A stretch of 64,000 nt of DNA from positions 682,001 to 746,000 of the forward strand of contig NZ_JABBFY010000002.1 in assembly GCF_012927115.1 (NCBI RefSeq), read 5' to 3'. The position numbers and the translations under genes were made by a program. Of the stretch, positions 59,601 to 64,000 are shown piece after piece; position 1 is the stretch's first letter; each line of letters begins with the position of its first letter. Origin of the DNA: Sphingomonas sp. G-3-2-10 (GTDB taxonomy: Bacteria > Pseudomonadota > Alphaproteobacteria > Sphingomonadales > Sphingomonadaceae). The notes under the pieces are model-generated. The model had not been told where the DNA came from and ran no database searches. It worked only from the letters and a program-made list of their open reading frames with translations.

Positions 59601-60149
59601 TCAGTCGCCCGCGCCGGGCAGTCTCGCGCGGCCGGTTTCGATCACCACCGCCTGAATCGGCGGTTTCCTGTCGTCGACCTTCACCATCACGCGGCCGCCG
59701 GCAGGGGCGTCGTTCATCGCCACGCCCTCGCGCGTCACCGAAAAGCCCGCCGAGCCGGCCTCGAGCGTGATCGCGTCGCCGCGGCGAATGACGATCTCGG
59801 GCTTCGGCGGCGGCGCGGCGCGCACCGGGGCGGGCGCCGGAGCGGCAGCCGCCGGAGCCGCAGCCACGGCCTTCGGCTTCGGCGCGGCGATCACGGGCAC
59901 ATAGATGCGCCATTCGGGACCCATGCAGCGGATCACCACGGCATCCTTCGCTTCGTTGCGCCATTCGAGCTGCGGCGCCGGACAGGCAGCCAGCTTCAGT
60001 CGGCTGTCGATCGCGGTGCGTGCGCCGCCTTCCTGCCCGATCGGGCGGCCCGTGAACTGGGCGACGATCGTGTCGAGCATCTGGGTCGACTGGAAGGGCT
60101 GCGCGGCTGCCGGGGCAGCGGTGACCAGCGCAAGGATGAGGGCGTGCAT
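59601..60149 (-). CDS. flgA: Flagellar P-ring chaperone FlgA
   Basis: A 182-residue periplasmic chaperone for FlgI. It has a signal peptide (MHALILALVTAAPAAAQ), the N-terminal SAF-like part (TAIDSRLKLAACPAPQLEW), an Ala/Pro-rich linker (about 90-110) and the C-terminal SAF domain (VIRRGDAITLEAGSAGFSVTREGVAMNDAPAGGRVMV). ATG 60149 is preferred over one two codons earlier because a GGAG lies 6 bases before it but directly next to the other. Follows motB by 50 bp. Confidence 0.88.
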   Translation of the reverse strand: MHALILALVTAAPAAAQPFQSTQMLDTIVAQFTGRPIGQEGGARTAIDSRLKLAACPAPQLEWRNEAKDAVVIRCMGPEWRIYVPVIAAPKPKAVAAAPAAAAPAPAPVRAAPPPKPEIVIRRGDAITLEAGSAGFSVTREGVAMNDAPAGGRVMVKVDDRKPPIQAVVIETGRARLPGAGD

Positions 60150-60199
60150 CTTCATCTCCGAAAAGGAATAGCGGCAAGGCGGCATTGCCGGGCGGCAAA

Positions 60200-60709
60200 T
60201 CATTGCCGGCCCCCGTCATAGCCGGAGGTCAGCACCGCGCGGCGTTCGCCGGTGCCGGTGGAAATCGTGATCCGGCCCGGCGTCGCCGCGCCCGAACGGA
60301 CCAGCCAGGCCGCGACCGCGCGGGCGCGATCGGCGGCGAGAATCGGACCGCTGCCGGTGAGCGGATCGACATCCTCGGGGCTGCCATCGACTTCGCCGGT
60401 AACGCGCAGACGGGTGCGCGGATCATGTGTGGCGATCTTCGCCCATTCGAGCGCAGCGAGGCTGGGCTGGAACTCGGCCGAACCACTGCCGAACCCGCCG
60501 ACGATCGCGAGATCGACCGGCATCGCCGCAGTCTGGGCCGTGAAACCGGCGCGGAACGCCGCCGCCAGATCGCGCGGACCGATCTGCTGGTTGGCCTGAA
60601 GAAAAACGAAGAAGCCGACCAGCAGCAGCGCGAGATCGGCAAAGGTCATCAGCCAGATCGGCCGCGCGGGCGGTTCGTCTTCGATCAGGGTGGCGAGGTC
60701 GCCGGTCAC
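60200..60709 (-). CDS. motB: Short MotB-like stator protein
   Basis: A 169-residue protein with one transmembrane helix that carries the proton-binding Asp25 (WLMTFADLALLLVGFFVFL), as in MotB, and a C-terminal OmpA-like peptidoglycan-binding segment (RLRVTGEVDGSPEDVDP to LAADRARAVAAWLVRSGA). It is much shorter than typical MotB (about 250-310). The GTG start at 60709 forms a GTGA overlap with motA. The stator would be proton-driven, judged by the Asp. It may be a second or specialised stator. Confidence 0.82.
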   Translation of the reverse strand: MTGDLATLIEDEPPARPIWLMTFADLALLLVGFFVFLQANQQIGPRDLAAAFRAGFTAQTAAMPVDLAIVGGFGSGSAEFQPSLAALEWAKIATHDPRTRLRVTGEVDGSPEDVDPLTGSGPILAADRARAVAAWLVRSGAATPGRITISTGTGERRAVLTSGYDGGRQ

Positions 60710-61377
60710 GCCGCGAATTCCCGCATGGGACGCGACAAGGCTGGCTCGACCACCGCAAGCACAGCAAGCGGCGCGATCAGGCGCGCGCGCTCTTGTGCTT
60801 CGTTGCGCGCCTGACGCCGGAGCCGCGCCGCGATCGGGCCGGCGATCAGATTGGCGAGCAGCGCGCCATAGAGGGTGGTGAGCAGTGCGATCGCCATCGC
60901 GCCACCGATCGCGCCGGGGTCCTTCATCGACGTGAACATCTGGACCAGCCCGACCAGCGTGCCGATCATGCCCATCGCCGGCGCCATCTCCGCCGCGCCC
61001 GCCCACATCTCGATCCCCGCACGATGCCGCTCAAACCGCGCGGCGATGCGATGCGTCACCAGCGCCTCGACTTCATGCGGATCGCCGCCATCGACGATCA
61101 TTGCGACTGCGGCGGCCATGTCGGAATCCTCGATCACCGACTTGTCGAGCGCGATCACGCCGTGGCGTTTCGCGATCCGGCCAAGCGCGGCGATCTGCGC
61201 CACCAGCGGATCGGCATCGAACCGTTTCCGTCCCAGCACCCGCAGCGCCGAGAGGCCCCGCACCAGATCCCGCCCCGGCGTCCGCAGCACCACGGCAAGC
61301 GCAGTGCCGCCACCGACGATGGCAAGCGCGACGGGATCGAGAAACGGACCGAAGCCCGGGAAGGCGGAAATATCCAT
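60706..61377 (-). CDS. motA: MotA-like stator protein (short)
   Basis: A 223-residue membrane protein of the MotA/ExbB/TolQ class. A first helix (DPVALAIVGGGTALAVVLRTP) is followed by the cytoplasmic loop and the two conserved final helices (GAAEMAPAMGMIGTLVGLVQMF and AMAIALLTTLYGALLANLIAGP), which contact the partner Asp. It is shorter than MotA (about 285). Paired with the MotB-like gene by GTGA overlap and located in the flagellar cluster, so a stator role is more likely than ExbB. Confidence 0.82.
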   Translation of the reverse strand: MDISAFPGFGPFLDPVALAIVGGGTALAVVLRTPGRDLVRGLSALRVLGRKRFDADPLVAQIAALGRIAKRHGVIALDKSVIEDSDMAAAVAMIVDGGDPHEVEALVTHRIAARFERHRAGIEMWAGAAEMAPAMGMIGTLVGLVQMFTSMKDPGAIGGAMAIALLTTLYGALLANLIAGPIAARLRRQARNEAQERARLIAPLAVLAVVEPALSRPMREFAA

Positions 61378-61388
61378 GCCCCCGTGAC

Positions 61389-61404
61389 TGCAAGAGGCGG
61401 GCCA
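61389..61404 (-). promoter_or_regulatory. Possible sigma-54 promoter before motA
   Basis: TGGCCCGCCTCTTGCA on the minus strand, one mismatch to TGGCACR-N4-TTGCW with correct spacing. It is only 12 bp from the motA start, so transcription would begin almost at the ATG. This weakens the call. Confidence 0.35.
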
Positions 61405-61536
61405 GTTTTCGCCTGTCCGGGCGGCGGCAAGGGTGCGGCAACGCTTCGGCATCCGGTTGCCGCCCACCGGCAAGATCTTGCCGCCCGCTGCCGCCACGGA
61501 GGGGGAATCGGGGTTATCCACAGCCCGCGGGCAAAT

Positions 61537-61552
61537 TGGCACGGCCATTGCA
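61537..61552 (+). promoter_or_regulatory. Sigma-54 promoter before flgB
   Basis: TGGCACGGCCATTGCA, a full match to TGGCACR-N4-TTGCW, 37 bp before the flgB start. It drives the rod-hook operon flgBCDE. Confidence 0.9.
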
Positions 61553-61589
61553 GAGATCGCGTACGAACTTTTGTGCGGGAGAACCCACG

Positions 61590-61937
61590 ATGGCGAATGA
61601 AGGTCTTTTCGGTGTGCATGGCACGGCGCTTGCCGTCCGTTCGCAGCGCATGGGCGTGCTCGCCTCGAACATCGCGAACGCATCGACGCCGGGCTACAAG
61701 GCGAAGGACATCGACTTCCACGCGGCGCTGCAGGCAGCCGAGGGCGGCTCGCTCGACACCGCGATCGACGGCGCGACGCTCTATCGCGTGCCGCTCCAGC
61801 CCAGCGCCGACGGCAACACCGTCGAGCTGACGACCGAACAGACCGCCTTCGCGGAGAATGCGGTCGCCTACCAGACCACCCTCGCGTTCCTGAACGGCCG
61901 TATCGGCACGATCACGCGCGCGCTGCGGGGAGAATAA
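61590..61937 (+). CDS. flgB: Flagellar proximal rod protein FlgB
   Basis: A 115-residue rod protein. The conserved N-terminal motif of rod/hook proteins is seen (MGVLASNIANASTPGYKAKDIDF), as is the C-terminal helix (AENAVAYQTTLAFLNGRIGTITRAL). It starts with the ribosome site GGGAGA 8 bases upstream. First gene of the rightward operon under the sigma-54 promoter. Confidence 0.95.
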   Translation: MANEGLFGVHGTALAVRSQRMGVLASNIANASTPGYKAKDIDFHAALQAAEGGSLDTAIDGATLYRVPLQPSADGNTVELTTEQTAFAENAVAYQTTLAFLNGRIGTITRALRGE

Positions 61938-61940
61938 GTC

Positions 61941-62351
61941 ATGGGTGACCGTCCCCTTTCGATCTTCGACGTCTCCGGCCGCGCGATGAGCGCGCAGCTG
62001 GTGCGGATGAACACCACGGCGTCGAACCTGGCCAATGCCGGCTCGGTCGCGTCCAGCTCGAACGCTGCCTATCGCACGCAGAAGCCGGTGTTCCGCACGC
62101 ATTATGATGCGGCCAGCGGCATGTCGACGGTCGACGTCGAGCGCGTCGTCACCGCCGGCGCCGAGCCGACCAAGCGCTACGATCCGGGCAACCCAATGGC
62201 CGACAAGGACGGCAATGTCTGGGAGAGCGCCGTCGACGAGACGCAGGAGCTGGTCGACATGCTCGAGACCGCCCGCTCGTACCAGAACAATGTGGAGGTC
62301 CTCCAGACCGCCAAGTCCCTCATCCTCGATACCCTCAAGCTGGGCCGTTGA
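61941..62351 (+). CDS. flgC: Flagellar proximal rod protein FlgC
   Basis: A 136-residue rod protein with the family N-terminus (IFDVSGRAMSAQLVRMNTTASNLANAGS) and C-terminal helix (VDETQELVDMLETARSYQNNVEVLQTAKSLILDTLKLG). The middle carries the PMADKDGNVW-type FlgC signature (YDPGNPMADKDGNVWES). 3 bp after flgB; it builds the proximal rod with FlgB. Confidence 0.95.
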   Translation: MGDRPLSIFDVSGRAMSAQLVRMNTTASNLANAGSVASSSNAAYRTQKPVFRTHYDAASGMSTVDVERVVTAGAEPTKRYDPGNPMADKDGNVWESAVDETQELVDMLETARSYQNNVEVLQTAKSLILDTLKLGR

Positions 62352-62356
62352 TCGCC

Positions 62357-63049
62357 ATGACCACCACTTCTTTCGACACCACGCTCGCCAATCTCGGCGT
62401 CAAGCGGACGGGTGCTTCCACCGCGAACACCCCCACCGCCGACACGTCGCAGCAGATGGACCAGAACGACTTCCTGACGCTGATGACCGCGCAGCTGAAG
62501 AACCAGGATCCGTTCGAGCCGGTCGACAACTCGCAGATGGTCGCCCAGATGGCGCAGTTCTCGAGCCTCGCCGGCATCAGCGAGATGAACTCGACGCTGA
62601 AGGCGATCTCCGAGCGGCTCGGTTCGACCACCACCACCGACATGATGTCGTGGGTCGGCCGCACCGCGCTGGTGCAGGGCAACGTCGCCTATCCGCGCAC
62701 CGACGGGTCGCTCGGTGGTTCGATCGACCTCGCCGCCGACGCGACCAACGTCAGCGTCACGATCGAAGGGCCCAATGGCGAGATCCTCAAGACCGTCGAA
62801 CTCGGCGCCCAGAAGAAGGGCAATTTCGATTTCGAATGGGACGGCACCACCGACAGCGGCGATCCCGCCGGCCCGGGTCCGTTCACCATCCGCACCGCCG
62901 CGCGCAACGCGGACGGCGGCAGCGTGACCGCAACCCCGCTCGTCTGGGCACCGGTGACTTCGGTCACGATGGGCTCCGACGGCACGCCCCTGCTTACCCT
63001 GCCCGGCATCGGCCAGGTCTCCGCAAATTCCGTCCGCAAGGTCGGCTGA
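62357..63049 (+). CDS. flgD: Flagellar hook assembly protein FlgD
   Basis: A 230-residue scaffold that caps the growing hook. The conserved N-terminal part is MDQNDFLTLMTAQLKNQDPFEPVDNSQMVAQMAQFSSLAGI. The second half has the FlgD Ig/Tudor-like domain (GNFDFEWDGTTDSGDPAGPGPFTIR). ATG 62357 is preferred over the TTG at 62348, which overlaps the flgC stop. 24 bp before flgE. Confidence 0.93.
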   Translation: MTTTSFDTTLANLGVKRTGASTANTPTADTSQQMDQNDFLTLMTAQLKNQDPFEPVDNSQMVAQMAQFSSLAGISEMNSTLKAISERLGSTTTTDMMSWVGRTALVQGNVAYPRTDGSLGGSIDLAADATNVSVTIEGPNGEILKTVELGAQKKGNFDFEWDGTTDSGDPAGPGPFTIRTAARNADGGSVTATPLVWAPVTSVTMGSDGTPLLTLPGIGQVSANSVRKVG

Positions 63050-63073
63050 ACCCACTTTCAAGGAGTAACTTCA

Positions 63074-64000
63074 ATGTCCTTCTACACTTCGCTCAGTGGG
63101 CTCCAGGCCGCCCAGACCGACATGTCGACGATCTCGCACAACCTCGCGAACGTCTCGACCAACGGCTTCAAGCGCTCGATGACGATGTTCGCCGACGTGA
63201 TCGCCTCGACCAAGGATTCGAACCCGAACCAGATGGTCGGCTCGGGCACCGTCGTGAAGGCGATCCGCCAGCAGTTCAGCCAGGGCGGCTACACCCAGTC
63301 GAGCTCGTCGCTCGATCTCGCCATCACCGGCGACGGCTTCTTCGCGGTCCGCAACGACACCGGCACCGGCGGCGTGATGTTCACCCGCAACGGCAGCTTC
63401 ACCGTCGACAGCGAGCGCTACGTGACCGACCAGCAGGGCAACAAGCTGCTCGTCTATCCGGTCGACGGTTCGGGCGCGGTCGTCGCGACCGGCATCGACT
63501 CCGCCCAGAGCCTGCGCATCCCGCAGACCAGCGGCACTCCGCAGGCGACCCAGAATGTCGCGCTGTCGCTGAACCTGTCGGCCAATTCGACGATTCCGAA
63601 GGAAGCCGGGCGCTTCGAAGACACGCCCTATGCCTTCGATCGCTTTGATCCGGGCACCTACAACCAGTCGTCGCAGACCACCATCTATGACGCCGGCGGC
63701 AACGCGCTGACGCTGACCAACTATTATGTCCGCGAAACCGCGCCGACCACGGGCGATGCGACCAGCACTTGGAGCGTCTATTCGTTCGTCGGCGATCAGC
63801 AGCTCGATGCCGATGCCGCGACCGCCGGCACCCAGCAGATCACGCTCGAATTCGACTCGACCGGGAAGATCACCGCGCCCACCGGCACGACCGCGTTCAG
63901 CGGCTTCCTGTCGCCGGGCGCGACGTCGGAGCAGATGCTGACGCTCAACTTCGGTACCGCCACCACCCAGGTCGGCCAGCCGTTCAGCGTCAACACGCGC
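63074..64000 (+). CDS. flgE: Flagellar hook protein FlgE, 3' end outside the window
   Basis: Starts at ATG 63074 after an AAGGAG ribosome site and stays open to the last base (309 codons shown). The N-terminal SFYTSLSGLQAAQTDMSTISHNLANVSTNGFKRSMTMFADV is typical of FlgE. It continues with the rod/hook motif SLDLAITGDGFFAVRND and FTRNGSFTVDSERYVTDQQGNKLLVYP. It forms the hook, the joint between rod and filament. Fourth gene of the flgB operon. Confidence 0.95.
   Translation, partial: MSFYTSLSGLQAAQTDMSTISHNLANVSTNGFKRSMTMFADVIASTKDSNPNQMVGSGTVVKAIRQQFSQGGYTQSSSSLDLAITGDGFFAVRNDTGTGGVMFTRNGSFTVDSERYVTDQQGNKLLVYPVDGSGAVVATGIDSAQSLRIPQTSGTPQATQNVALSLNLSANSTIPKEAGRFEDTPYAFDRFDPGTYNQSSQTTIYDAGGNALTLTNYYVRETAPTTGDATSTWSVYSFVGDQQLDADAATAGTQQITLEFDSTGKITAPTGTTAFSGFLSPGATSEQMLTLNFGTATTQVGQPFSVNTR

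Overview
The window looks like a piece of a Sphingomonas-type alphaproteobacterial chromosome. Base composition is high in G+C, codon usage is strongly GC3-biased, and starts are ATG, GTG and occasionally TTG. There is a GTTC-N7-GTTC LexA box of the alphaproteobacterial type, a large TonB-dependent receptor with an oxidoreductase/sulfatase sugar locus, and a compact polar-flagellum cluster with both sigma-54 and sigma-28 signals. This genus-level assignment is an inference.

Layout. (1) 1-5931: the end of an integrated island. It holds a RadC-like JAMM protein, a soluble chemoreceptor with reversed domain order, an SOS module (yedK plus DUF1810 facing a second SRAP protein without the active-site residues, with a LexA box between them), an unknown small protein, a P4-type tyrosine integrase, and the 5' half of tRNA-Arg(CCG) cut at the anticodon loop. 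(2) 6047-17000: a sugar locus of sulfatase, GH3 glycosidase, three Gfo/Idh/MocA oxidoreductases, an oxidoreductase partner protein, a UPF0303 protein, a TolB-like propeller and a LacI regulator. (3) 17219-31125: a long rightward gene train of TonB receptor, DUF1593 protein, two sulfatases, MFS carrier, second LacI, IclR, the three gentisate-pathway enzymes and a formylglycine-generating enzyme (FGE). Four near-identical palindromes (TTTAGCGCTAAA type) sit in the control regions of parts 2 and 3 and define a candidate LacI regulon. (4) 31139-34645: housekeeping genes (DUF6491 protein, nth, dapB, FMN reductase, CoA transferase). (5) 34880-64000: flagellar genes fliS, fliD, flhB, fliRQPONMLK, fliJIHGFE, an flbD-like activator, flagellin, fliA, flhA, a lytic transglycosylase, flgN, flgM, flgA, motB, motA and flgBCDE. 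The flgE gene runs off the end. A small non-flagellar module (DUF454, ABC exporter, hydrolase) interrupts the flagellar genes and is bracketed by 17-bp direct repeats.

How it works together. Parts 2 and 3 read as one sulfated-glycan or sulfated-glycoside programme. The receptor imports substrate, sulfatases activated by the local FGE remove sulfate, GH3 and the oxidoreductases process the sugar, and the gentisate enzymes would take an aromatic part to fumarate and pyruvate. The substrate is unknown. The flagellar block shows a clear hierarchy: an flbD-led operon, sigma-54 promoters before fliK, the transglycosylase-flhA-fliA operon and flgB, and TAAA-N15-GTCGTT candidate sigma-28 promoters before flgM and fliD.
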